This document shows positions 39,731-47,137 of a stretch of 50,193 nucleotides of DNA, piece after piece. The stretch's first letter is position 1. Every line of letters begins with the position of its first letter. The position numbers and the translations under genes were made by a program. The notes beneath the pieces are model-generated. The model was not told the DNA's origin and made no database searches. It saw nothing but the letters and a program-made list of their open reading frames with translations. Origin of the DNA: a virus; IMG/VR virus record IMGVR_UViG_3300047470_000529, positions 1 to 50,193 of that record; one strand, given 5' to 3'.

Positions 39731-39792
39731 CCGCCCGCGCCGCGCCAGAGGTGATCGTCGTGGCGGATTGGAAGGCGGCTTATGAGGGGTGA
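39727..39792 (+). CDS. 21-residue ORF, possible remnant
   Basis: ATGA overlap with the gene before; ends AYEG. It is followed by another 14-codon ORF before the next gene. They may be leftovers of a degraded gene or leader peptides. I cannot support a function. Confidence 0.2.
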   Translation: MTARAAPEVIVVADWKAAYEG

Positions 39793-39822
39793 GATTACGA
39801 CTGTTGACACTCGGGGCGCAGG

Positions 39823-40095
39823 ATGATGGACCATAACGAACAGGCCGGCCTTAACGAGGCTCACCTTGAGGCCTTCAAGGTTCTCAATGAGCGCGTCCAA
39901 GCTGGCGGCAGATTCTCTACGACCCAAAGCGCGCTTCTGGCTGCGCATACTTCAAACGCCCTCCGATCCATTGCATTAGCAATTCAGGACGTTGCCGATG
40001 GCAAGCAGCCGACAAAATATATCAAGGAGATACTTCAAGAATCCGACGATATTTGGAAATTATCGGTTGAGTGGAGGGCCCCGATCGATGGTTAG
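39823..40095 (+). CDS. Hypothetical helical protein
   Basis: 90 residues starting MMDHNEQ. Mostly helical (LNEAHLEAFKVLNERVQAGG; AAHTSNALRSIALAIQDVAD). Its end overlaps the next gene by 8 nt, so the two are probably coupled. Confidence 0.58.
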   Translation: MMDHNEQAGLNEAHLEAFKVLNERVQAGGRFSTTQSALLAAHTSNALRSIALAIQDVADGKQPTKYIKEILQESDDIWKLSVEWRAPIDG

Positions 40096-40402
40096 CGAGC
40101 CCGATTGGACGAATGTGTCACGGATTCACGAAGAGCGGATCCATCAAGTGGAGGTGGACTTGAAAGGCGGCGACGGCGGTGGCACATCAGGGGATATGGA
40201 GCGTCGTGTCACCAAACTAGAGGAAAAGGTCGACAAGTTGATCGATCGGGCGACGGCGGTGGAGGTGAACCTTGCCACACTGACTGAGCGCGTCGCCCAT
40301 CTGCCAGGCAAGGGCTTCATTGTAGGGTCCACTCTCACAACGCTAGCTGTGATCGCCGCGCTCACCGCATACGGCGAGAAGCTCCAACATTTGGTCAATT
40401 AG
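40088..40402 (+). CDS. Coiled-coil membrane protein, XhlA-like layout
   Basis: 104 residues from the ATG at 40088. A coiled coil (RRVTKLEEKVDKLIDRATAV) is followed by one membrane segment near the C-terminus (about 80-97). The layout resembles XhlA-type haemolysin/holin-associated proteins, but in the lysogeny region it could be a superinfection-exclusion factor. Confidence 0.58.
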   Translation: MVSEPDWTNVSRIHEERIHQVEVDLKGGDGGGTSGDMERRVTKLEEKVDKLIDRATAVEVNLATLTERVAHLPGKGFIVGSTLTTLAVIAALTAYGEKLQHLVN

Positions 40403-40425
40403 ATCAGGTTAGTTTGCTAAGTGCC

Positions 40426-40452
40426 AGCCCCGCCCCACAGCGGGGCTTTTTT
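40426..40452 (+). terminator. Strong intrinsic terminator of the lysogeny operon
   Basis: AGCCCCGC (40426-40433) and GCGGGGCT (40440-40447), an 8-bp stem with a 6-nt loop, followed by a T run (40447-40452). It ends the repressor-side unit and insulates the rightward early promoter. Confidence 0.88.
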
Positions 40453-40468
40453 GTGCCCGGCTTCATTA

Positions 40469-40488
40469 AAGTTGGACGAACCCAACTT
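40469..40488. promoter_or_regulatory. Upstream early operator
   Basis: AAGTTGGACGAACCCAACTT, a perfect 7-N6-7 inverted repeat, 5 bp before the -35 box of the rightward early promoter. Same GTTGG-N6-CCAAC core as the operator at 38738-38755. Confidence 0.75.
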
Positions 40489-40493
40489 ATCAC

Positions 40494-40522
40494 TTGACGG
40501 TTGGATTGAGCCAACCTAAACC
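40494..40522 (+). promoter_or_regulatory. Rightward early promoter with operator in the spacer
   Basis: -35 TTGACG (40494-40499), 17 nt, -10 TAAACC (40517-40522, weak). The operator GGTTGGATTGAGCCAACC (40499-40516) fills the spacer exactly as at the leftward promoter. It drives the 40568-50193 recombination/integration operon. Confidence 0.72.
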
Positions 40523-40567
40523 TACCTCCAACAGCAGCCCCACGCTCGCTGCTTCGGAGGTCATCCA

Positions 40568-40900
40568 GTGACAGTCACCACGAAATTCGAGATCCTCTAC
40601 AATGAGGGTTCTGACAGCGTCGTCATCGCGGACACCACGACCCGTGACGACATCGCAGAGGTGTTCCACAACGAGCGCCACACCGTCACGCAGACGGTAG
40701 AGCAGGCGTTGCGGACGGCTCGGTTGTTCGCCGCCGCGCCTGAGCTTTACGGTAGGCTTGTTGCCGAACGCGACAATCGCGATGCAATCCTAAAACTCCT
40801 GCTCGCAGGCGATGTTGATTGCGTGGTCCAGAAGCTCCTCAACGGGAGCAAGCTAACCGACGAGACTCTCGCCAAAGCACGCGGGGAGTCGGTCGCATGA
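40568..40900 (+). CDS. Hypothetical protein, first gene of the rightward early operon
   Basis: 110 residues, GTG start with GGAGG 7 nt upstream. VEQALRTARLFAAAPELYGR (about 43-62) is a motif recurring in small phage early proteins; function unknown. Confidence 0.62.
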   Translation: MTVTTKFEILYNEGSDSVVIADTTTRDDIAEVFHNERHTVTQTVEQALRTARLFAAAPELYGRLVAERDNRDAILKLLLAGDVDCVVQKLLNGSKLTDETLAKARGESVA

Positions 40901-41244
40901 AGCACTGGATCGCCCCCCGCACCGCGCCTCTCATACCCGAGAGCTTCACGCCCGAGTTCCTCACTGTCGTGATCGACCTCGCAAAGGCACGGCAGGCATG
41001 GAACCGCGCTAACCCGGTCGCCACGTATTACGCTGGCGGGCTGCAGATGCGCGTCGAGCATCGCCAGGCTGAAATGGCGCGTCTCGTCGGCATCATCCTC
41101 GCGGCATCGACCCTGATCGAGCCCGAGGCGCACGACGACCTCTACCTCGAAATCGCCGCGTCCGATCTGGAAGCCTACCTCGACGAGGACATGGGCATGA
41201 TGGAGCGGCAGGCGTTGGCGATTGTGCGGGAGAATGGGCGATGA
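40897..41244 (+). CDS. Hypothetical protein
   Basis: 115 residues from the ATG at 40897 (ATGA overlap). Helical, with the pattern FLTVVIDLAKARQAWNRANP and a C-terminal DLEAYLDEDMGMMERQAL. No family recognised. Confidence 0.6.
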   Translation: MKHWIAPRTAPLIPESFTPEFLTVVIDLAKARQAWNRANPVATYYAGGLQMRVEHRQAEMARLVGIILAASTLIEPEAHDDLYLEIAASDLEAYLDEDMGMMERQALAIVRENGR

Positions 41245-41510
41245 GCTATCTCACTGACGCCACCGTAGAAGCCGCCTGCGCCACTCTGCGCAAGGCCATC
41301 AACGCAGCCGAGAACAGCAATCACAACGGCGAGGTGTTCGTTGTGGCGGCTGCTGCTGGGCTGGCGATGAAGGACGCGCTTCGGGGGCTTAACGGCATCC
41401 TGGGGCGCGCCGAGAGCAACGCCAGCGGCAACCCGGAATGGGAGCACGTCAGCAAGCCGATCAACGCAGCCCGCGCCGCCCTCGCCCTCGCAGAAGGACG
41501 CAGCCTGTGA
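41241..41510 (+). CDS. Hypothetical protein
   Basis: 89 residues, ATGA overlap. Helical, Ala-rich (CATLRKAINAAENSNHNGEV; AAAAGLAMKDALRGLNGILG). Function unknown. Confidence 0.58.
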   Translation: MSYLTDATVEAACATLRKAINAAENSNHNGEVFVVAAAAGLAMKDALRGLNGILGRAESNASGNPEWEHVSKPINAARAALALAEGRSL

Positions 41511-41788
41511 GCATCGCGGTCATTCGAGCCACTTTCGATTGCGACGGCTGCGGCAAGCAATTCCGCGTCGATATCGAACCCTCGCGCCGCGCATGGAAGC
41601 GCCGCCAGGACATGATGTCCATAGCTGAGGACGCGATCCGTGGCGGCACAACGTCAGACGGCGAATGGTGCTCAGTCCAGGCGGACATGCATCTTTGCGG
41701 AAAGTGCACAGAAGTCACCGACGGCATCAAGCCGGATGACGAGGACTATCAGCCTACCGCTGACGAAATCCGGGAGGCACTGTCATGA
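41507..41788 (+). CDS. Zinc-ribbon-like protein
   Basis: 93 residues, GTG start in a GTGA overlap. CDGCGKQF (Cys12, Cys15) and LCGKC (about 63-67) give two CxxC knuckles, a probable zinc ribbon. Role unknown. Confidence 0.63.
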   Translation: MSIAVIRATFDCDGCGKQFRVDIEPSRRAWKRRQDMMSIAEDAIRGGTTSDGEWCSVQADMHLCGKCTEVTDGIKPDDEDYQPTADEIREALS

Positions 41789-42054
41789 CCGACGCGCAGA
41801 ACAGCGCCGTGGAGGCGGTGGCGATCTTAACCCCTCGTCAGATGCTCGCAAGGTTGGCCGTCCACTCGGCACGAGCGGAGCCGATCATCCCCGATGGATG
41901 GCAGGCTCCTAATGGCTACGTTTTGCACGGTCCACGCGGGCGGCTTGCAACGGTTTGCGTTGACCACAACGGAAACGTGCCGACAGCCGATGTCGGGTTG
42001 TTTTGCGAAAGTATCGCCTACGTAGACCGGCGATTGGCAAAGGTGCGGCCATGA
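41785..42054 (+). CDS. Hypothetical protein
   Basis: 89 residues, ATGA overlap. The region IPDGWQAPNGYVLHGPRGRL then ATVCVDHNGNVP suggests a small beta domain. No family recognised. Confidence 0.55.
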   Translation: MTDAQNSAVEAVAILTPRQMLARLAVHSARAEPIIPDGWQAPNGYVLHGPRGRLATVCVDHNGNVPTADVGLFCESIAYVDRRLAKVRP

Positions 42055-42518
42055 TCGAACAGCAGGATTGCCCTATTTGCGGCATTACGGATGGGGATTG
42101 TCAATGCCCCGATGACGAGCGCAGCGAGGCGTTGTGGCCCTCCCTGCCCGCCGCGAGCGAGGGGGAGTGTGACGTTTGCGGGATTATCCACGATCCCGAG
42201 CCACACCCGAAGGAAAGGGAGAACGCGGGGGAACGGGCGCTACGAGCACGCAATTTCGACTTCTCGGGTGACAGGCAACCCACCCCCGCCCCCTCCGATC
42301 AGGAGAAGCTGGAAGGCTGGCAACCGATCGAGACAGCGCCAAAAGACGAGACGCAAATCCTCGTCGAGGTTCGCGCCGGGTATTTCGCCGTCGTGTCTTA
42401 TTGGGGTGCTGGTTGGCGTGAAAGCGCGAACGGATTGCTCCTTCGTGACTTGCCGCTTCGTTGGATGGCTATCCCCCGCGCCCGCCAGACCACCCCCGCC
42501 GTATCGGGGGAAGGGTGA
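42051..42518 (+). CDS. DUF551-like protein with N-terminal zinc ribbon
   Basis: 155 residues from the ATG at 42051. N-terminal CPICGITDGDCQC and ECDVCG knuckles, then a DUF551-type segment GWQPIETAPKDETQILVEVR (about 92-111) ending in LRWMAIPRA. DUF551 proteins are common phage early proteins of unknown function. Confidence 0.68.
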   Translation: MIEQQDCPICGITDGDCQCPDDERSEALWPSLPAASEGECDVCGIIHDPEPHPKERENAGERALRARNFDFSGDRQPTPAPSDQEKLEGWQPIETAPKDETQILVEVRAGYFAVVSYWGAGWRESANGLLLRDLPLRWMAIPRARQTTPAVSGEG

Positions 42519-42979
42519 TGGGAAAGACCTTCACTGACCATCTGACGGAAGCCGGGGCTGAAATCCTTGCGCCGACGAACCCATACGAAACGCTGCGGTT
42601 CCGCACGTCCTATGGTGTCGGAGTCGTCTATCGCGGCAAGCGCGGCGAGACATGGAACCCCGAAGCGATTGCTGCGCGGGACCACCTCAATGCACACAAA
42701 GGATCGCTGGCTCCGGTAGCTGTAAAAGGTCGCCGCAAGGACCGCAGCACGGTTGGCGCACTCATGGCCCGCGACGGTGATCTCTGCTTCTTTTGCGGCG
42801 CACCTCTCGATGGCGACGTGACGGTCGAACACCTGATCGCGATTGCCCACGGCGGACCAAACCACATCAGCAACCTGTTTCTTGCCCATGCCCAATGCAA
42901 CCAGGCGGCGGGGCACATGAGCGCTCCTGAAAAGGTCGAGATGGCTGTGAGGCTGCGTGTTGCGGGGTTCCCGTCATGA
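42518..42979 (+). CDS. HNH endonuclease
   Basis: 153 residues from the ATG at 42518 (TGATG junction). The C-terminal domain has CFFCG (Cys90, Cys93), VEHLIAIAHGG (Glu104, His105), NHISNLFLAHAQCN (Asn119, His124, Cys127), the HNH metal and active site with its zinc knuckle. It may act as a nicking/recombination enzyme or a homing-type gene. Confidence 0.82.
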   Translation: MGKTFTDHLTEAGAEILAPTNPYETLRFRTSYGVGVVYRGKRGETWNPEAIAARDHLNAHKGSLAPVAVKGRRKDRSTVGALMARDGDLCFFCGAPLDGDVTVEHLIAIAHGGPNHISNLFLAHAQCNQAAGHMSAPEKVEMAVRLRVAGFPS

Positions 42980-43260
42980 ACCACTCCGAATCCATGCGCA
43001 ACGTCAAGCCGCCGTTGCAGCGCTCGACCTCGATATGGTCCCGCATCCGCGCGTGGCCGGTCAACGATGCGATCTGGCACCCGGCCTACAACTCGCTCGT
43101 CGCGGCTGTGCTGGTCGTCTGGATCACCGTTCTGCTGATCGGGATCGCTGCCTGGGCTCAGTTTGCTTTTCCCGCCGCTTCGCAGCCAGTTCCCCAGGCT
43201 GAGGCCCACACCCCCGCGCGCGTCGAAGCTGCCGCTGGGGCTACCGGAGATGTCCGTTGA
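42976..43260 (+). CDS. Single-span membrane protein
   Basis: 94 residues; one transmembrane segment (about 41-62, LVAAVLVVWITVLLIGIAAW) after a basic cytoplasmic N-terminus. Function unknown. Confidence 0.6.
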   Translation: MNHSESMRNVKPPLQRSTSIWSRIRAWPVNDAIWHPAYNSLVAAVLVVWITVLLIGIAAWAQFAFPAASQPVPQAEAHTPARVEAAAGATGDVR

Positions 43261-44381
43261 ACGCACAGACCAAAATTGAAGCCGGCACGGACATCATCGT
43301 CGCCGTTGAAGCCACCCCGCAGATCGTGTTGCTCGATGCCGAGAAGTTCGACCTGTTCTATGACCGCGTGCGCGCCGAGACGGCAGACATCGTGGTGGAC
43401 CTCTCGACCAAGAAGGGCCGCGACGAGGTTCGCGCGATGGCCGCCAAGGTCACGCGCTCCAAGACCATGATCGACAAGGCCGGCCTGGCGCTGACCAAGG
43501 GCTGGCGCGACCAGACCACGCAGGTCAACGCGGCGCGTAAGGACATCGAGACGAAGCTGGACGCGCTGGCCGAGGAAGTGCGCCGCCCGCTGACGGTGTG
43601 GGAGGATGCTGAGAAGCTGCGCGTGAACATCTGCCGCACCATCATCGACGGGCTCAAGGGTGCGGCGGCGGTCACCATCGAGGACACCGCCGCAACCGTT
43701 CGTCAGCGCGGCAAGGATGCCTGGGATACCGAGATCGACCCCGCGCAGTTCGGTGACATGCTGGACGAGGCTGTCGCGGCCAAGGATACGGCTGTCGTCG
43801 CTCTCAAGGCAGCGCTGGCCCGCCTGACGCGCGAGGAAGAAGAGCGCGCCGAACTGGAAAAGCTGCGGGCGGAACAGGCCGAACGCGAGCAGGCAGAGGC
43901 CGAGAAGCGCGCCGCCGAGGAACTGGCCCAGCGAGAAGCTGAGGCGGAACAGCGCCGTAAGGATGAAGCCGCCGCCGCTGAAAAGGCCAAGGCAGATCGC
44001 GAAGCCGAGATCGCAGCCCAAGCCGAACAGCGCGCCAAGGATGATGCCGAACGCGCCGCCCAGGTCGAACGCGACCGCATCCAGCGCGAGCATGACGAAG
44101 CCATTGCCGCCGAGCGCCGCCGTGCCGAGGAAGCTGAGGTCGCTATGCAGGCTGAGCGTGACCGGGTGGCGAAGGTTGAGGCTGAGCGCCAGGCCGCGAT
44201 TGCTGCCGAAGCTGCTGAGCAGGCCAAGCGTGACAAGAACCGCGCGCACCGTTCGCAGATCATGGGCGAGGCGAAGATCGCGATCATGGCGGCCGGCAAG
44301 ACCGTCGATGAAGCGGCTGCCGTTGCGATCGTCAAGGCGATTGTGGCCGGCCAGATTCCCCACGTTTCGCTGAGGTTCTGA
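43257..44381 (+). CDS. Large coiled-coil protein of the recombination operon
   Basis: 374 residues, TTG start overlapping the previous stop. Residues 1-190 are globular (IVVDLSTKKGRDEVRAMAAK; TVWEDAEKLRVNICRTII); about 195-330 is an uninterrupted Ala/Glu/Arg coiled coil; the end is a small domain (GEAKIAIMAAGKTVDEAAAV). Such proteins often precede phage exonuclease/annealase pairs and may organise them. Confidence 0.7.
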   Translation: MNAQTKIEAGTDIIVAVEATPQIVLLDAEKFDLFYDRVRAETADIVVDLSTKKGRDEVRAMAAKVTRSKTMIDKAGLALTKGWRDQTTQVNAARKDIETKLDALAEEVRRPLTVWEDAEKLRVNICRTIIDGLKGAAAVTIEDTAATVRQRGKDAWDTEIDPAQFGDMLDEAVAAKDTAVVALKAALARLTREEEERAELEKLRAEQAEREQAEAEKRAAEELAQREAEAEQRRKDEAAAAEKAKADREAEIAAQAEQRAKDDAERAAQVERDRIQREHDEAIAAERRRAEEAEVAMQAERDRVAKVEAERQAAIAAEAAEQAKRDKNRAHRSQIMGEAKIAIMAAGKTVDEAAAVAIVKAIVAGQIPHVSLRF

Positions 44382-44383
44382 TC

Positions 44384-45487
44384 ATGGATAGGCACAACCC
44401 TTTTGACGCGGACTACAGCGAGCCAGAACCCTACGTTTCGGACTTCTACGAAGACGCCGGCCGCGAACCCCGCCCCAAGGCAACCGCCACGCCGCCAGGC
44501 TTCCGCGAATGGACCGGCGACCTGATCGCCGAACCGGGCGCGTACATCGGTGTCCCGATCGACCGCTACCATGGCGCAGAGATCTGCGACGGGCCGTCGA
44601 TCAGTTCAACCGGTATCAAGAAGCTGGTCGGCAACCGTGGCGCTCGCACCAAAGGCAAGACGCCGCGGCATTTCTGGCAGCAGTCGCAGTTCAATCCGAA
44701 CCGCCGCGCGATCGACACCGACGCGCTGCGCCTGGGGCGCGCTTTCCACGACGCACTGCTGATGCCGCAGGACTGGCAGGACCTCTATTACCGGACGCCG
44801 GCAGGGTTCTCGCGCGCCGGCAAGGTCAAGATGGCGGACGAGATCGCGGCGGCCGATGCCGCCATGGAGCGCGGCCTGTGCGTCATGTCAGCCGTCGAGG
44901 CCCAAGAGATCGAAGCGATGGTCGAGGCGATGCGCGCAGATCCGCTCACGGCTGCGCTGCTCAAGAGCGGCCACCCGGAAGTGACGCTGGCGTGGAAGGA
45001 CGAGGCTACCGGCGTGTGGTGCCGGGCCCGCCCCGACTTCATGCTCGCCAACCGGGCGTTCGCGCTGAACATCAAGACCGATGCTGACGCCAGCTTTGAC
45101 GGCTTCTCCAAGTCGATCGCGAAGTTCGGATATGCGCAGTCGGCAGCGCTCGAAATGGACGGCTACAAGGCTGTGTTCGGCAAGGAGCCGGGCAAGTTCC
45201 TGCACCCGGTCGTCGAGAAGCCGGCGAAGGGCCAGTGGCGCCCCGGCGACTTCATCCCGACCGCCATGTGGGAGCTTCCGGCCGAAGACATCGAGCGCGG
45301 CCGCTGGCTCAACAAGATCGCCCTACGCACGTTCGCCGAATGCCTCGCGACCGGCGTGTGGCCCTCATACACCACCGACCCCGAGCCCTGCGGCCTGCCT
45401 GGATGGGCGCGCAAGGTGCTGGACGAAGGTGGGCAATTCGAGGCCGCGAACGATGCGGTCGAAGGCAATCCCTGGACGGAGAATTGA
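44384..45487 (+). CDS. PD-(D/E)XK exonuclease (RecE/exonuclease VIII-like)
   Basis: 367 residues. DGPSISSTGIKKLVGNRG and LRLGRAFHDALLM give the N-terminal motif. HPEVTLAWKDEATGVWCRARPDFML with LNIKTDADAS supplies the core E...D...(x)K residues. The block after it, YAQSAALEMDGYKAVFG, is the family's C-terminal motif. It should resect double-strand ends for annealing by the downstream RecT-like protein. Confidence 0.85.
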   Translation: MDRHNPFDADYSEPEPYVSDFYEDAGREPRPKATATPPGFREWTGDLIAEPGAYIGVPIDRYHGAEICDGPSISSTGIKKLVGNRGARTKGKTPRHFWQQSQFNPNRRAIDTDALRLGRAFHDALLMPQDWQDLYYRTPAGFSRAGKVKMADEIAAADAAMERGLCVMSAVEAQEIEAMVEAMRADPLTAALLKSGHPEVTLAWKDEATGVWCRARPDFMLANRAFALNIKTDADASFDGFSKSIAKFGYAQSAALEMDGYKAVFGKEPGKFLHPVVEKPAKGQWRPGDFIPTAMWELPAEDIERGRWLNKIALRTFAECLATGVWPSYTTDPEPCGLPGWARKVLDEGGQFEAANDAVEGNPWTEN

Positions 45488-45489
45488 AC

Positions 45490-46452
45490 ATGACTGCAAC
45501 TGAAAGCACCGCCGTCGCCAAGACCAGCATTTCGTCCGGCGGGCAGATCGCAGCGTTCGTGCCGCAGAGCCTTGACGAAGCATGGCGCCTGGCTGGCGCG
45601 CTGGCCGGATCGGGTATGACGCCCAAGGCCTACGGCAACGATCAGAACAAGGTGATGGTCGGGATCATGGCGGGCGCCGAGCTTGGCCTGACGCCGTTCG
45701 CCGCGCTCCAGTCGATCGCCGTCATCGGCAACAACCCGGCTGTGTGGGGCGACGGGCTCCTCGCACTGGTCGAGGCATCGGGCAAGATGGCCGACATCCA
45801 CGAAACCGACGACGGCAACGAGGCGACGTGCCGGGTCGAGCGTGTCGGCCGCAAGACGCCGATCGTGCGCACGTTCTCGATGGAGGACGCGAAGAAGGCG
45901 GGGCTGGCGGGCAAGTCTGGCCCGTGGTCACAGTACCCCAAGCGTATGCGCCAAATGCGCGCCCGCGCCTTTGCCCTGCGCGACGGCTTCTCTGACGTGA
46001 TCCGAGGCATGAAGACCGTCGAGGAGGTGCGCGACTATGTGTCGATCGACGGCGGGCAGATTTCCAACGCCAAGCCCATCACCGCCGCCGCGCTGATCGA
46101 GCAGGCCAGCGCGGAGCCCGAGCCCGAGGCAGCCGAAGAAGTGAACACCGAAACCGGCGAGATCGTCGAGGACGCGGCCGTCGTCTGGAAGAACGACTTC
46201 ATCACCGGAGTGAACAAGCAGCCGGTCATCGACTCGCTCGAGTCCCTGCTCCTGCGCGCCGAAAAAACCCTTGCCAGCCTGGGCAAGAAGCGCCCCGAAC
46301 TCCACGCCGAATGCGTCCACGCGATCGCCATGAAGCGGGAATCGTTCGGGATCGAGGGTGGGCGTTCGGACGAAATGCACGGCGAAAATTTCAACGGCAC
46401 GGAAGGCGATGCAGCCTCCGACACTGTGGATGGGCAGGGGGGAGAGGGCTGA
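45490..46452 (+). CDS. RecT-like single-strand annealing protein
   Basis: 320 residues from the ATG at 45490. Core blocks KVMVGIMAGAELGLTPFAAL, QSIAVIGNNPAVWGDGLLAL and AGLAGKSGPWSQYPKRMRQM with RARAFALRDGFSDVIRG are those of a RecT-type recombinase family. The C-terminus is acidic and variable. It pairs with the exonuclease upstream as a two-component recombination system. Confidence 0.78.
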   Translation: MTATESTAVAKTSISSGGQIAAFVPQSLDEAWRLAGALAGSGMTPKAYGNDQNKVMVGIMAGAELGLTPFAALQSIAVIGNNPAVWGDGLLALVEASGKMADIHETDDGNEATCRVERVGRKTPIVRTFSMEDAKKAGLAGKSGPWSQYPKRMRQMRARAFALRDGFSDVIRGMKTVEEVRDYVSIDGGQISNAKPITAAALIEQASAEPEPEAAEEVNTETGEIVEDAAVVWKNDFITGVNKQPVIDSLESLLLRAEKTLASLGKKRPELHAECVHAIAMKRESFGIEGGRSDEMHGENFNGTEGDAASDTVDGQGGEG

Positions 46453-46778
46453 TGTGCGATTGCGAAGTCCCCCAGGCCTTTTCCGAAAGCTGGCGCACCG
46501 CCCGAAAGGCGCACCGCTGCTGCGAATGTGCGGCGTGGATCACGCCGGGCGAGCGTTACAACTACGTCAGCGGCATCTGGGATCACCGGCCGAGCAGCTA
46601 CCCTACCTGTGTGCAGTGCGTTCAGGTACGCGACTGGACGCTCTCGCAGATGACGGGCTGGGACTGCGCACCGTGCTTCACCCAGCTCTACGACGACATG
46701 CCGCGCGACGAATGGCCTCCGCATATGTTGGCCGCTCAGTCTGCGCTTATGCTCGAAAAGCAGAGGAAAGCCGCATGA
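46452..46778 (+). CDS. Cys-rich zinc-binding-like protein
   Basis: 108 residues from the ATG at 46452. It contains CDCEVPQ, HRCCECAAWITPGE, TCVQC and CAPC, at least four knuckle-like pairs. The pattern RTARKAHRCCECAAWITPGE is a recurring early phage motif. Function unknown. Confidence 0.63.
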   Translation: MCDCEVPQAFSESWRTARKAHRCCECAAWITPGERYNYVSGIWDHRPSSYPTCVQCVQVRDWTLSQMTGWDCAPCFTQLYDDMPRDEWPPHMLAAQSALMLEKQRKAA

Positions 46779-47137
46779 CCGCCCCTCACCAGTACAGCGG
46801 CGTGGAACTGCTGCCTTGCCCGAACCCGTGGTGTCACCAAAGTGATGAGCTTTGCCCGACCGGAATTTGGGCTGGGTCCGGGGCGGTTATCGAATGCGCT
46901 AGCTGCGGTATGCAAGGCCCTTCAGTTTCTCCAGTCGTTTATGACGAGAATGGAGAATTTAAGGGAACCATAGACGCCGAAAAGGCTGCTGCTTTCGCCT
47001 GGAACACCCGCGCGTCCATCGACCCCACCACCGCCGCCCGCACCCTCCGCGATGCCAAGCTCATCACCCCCGAGCAGTACAATCGCATCTGCGCGAATAT
47101 CAGGGCGAAGGCGGTTTTTAGGGAGTCGCCAGCATGA
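46775..47137 (+). CDS. Lar-like restriction alleviation family protein
   Basis: 120 residues from the ATG at 46775. ELLPCPNPWCHQ, then VIECASCGMQGP and AAFAWNTRA match the Lar-type zinc-ribbon pattern (PCPFC...C..CG...WN.R). Lar proteins modify type I restriction in favour of methylation. Here it directly precedes a methyltransferase gene, which strengthens an anti-restriction reading. The family-level match is moderate. Confidence 0.68.
   Translation: MTAPHQYSGVELLPCPNPWCHQSDELCPTGIWAGSGAVIECASCGMQGPSVSPVVYDENGEFKGTIDAEKAAAFAWNTRASIDPTTAARTLRDAKLITPEQYNRICANIRAKAVFRESPA

Noticed and set aside
39727-39826. Two very short overlapping ORFs as functional genes
   Set aside because: At 21 and 14 codons with no clear ribosome sites they may be remnants or chance; only the first is listed, at low confidence.
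43158-44363. A 401-codon minus-strand frame opposite the coiled-coil gene
   Set aside because: Its Leu/Gly-rich pattern is the mirror of Ala/Glu/Arg coiled-coil codons. No ribosome site or domain.
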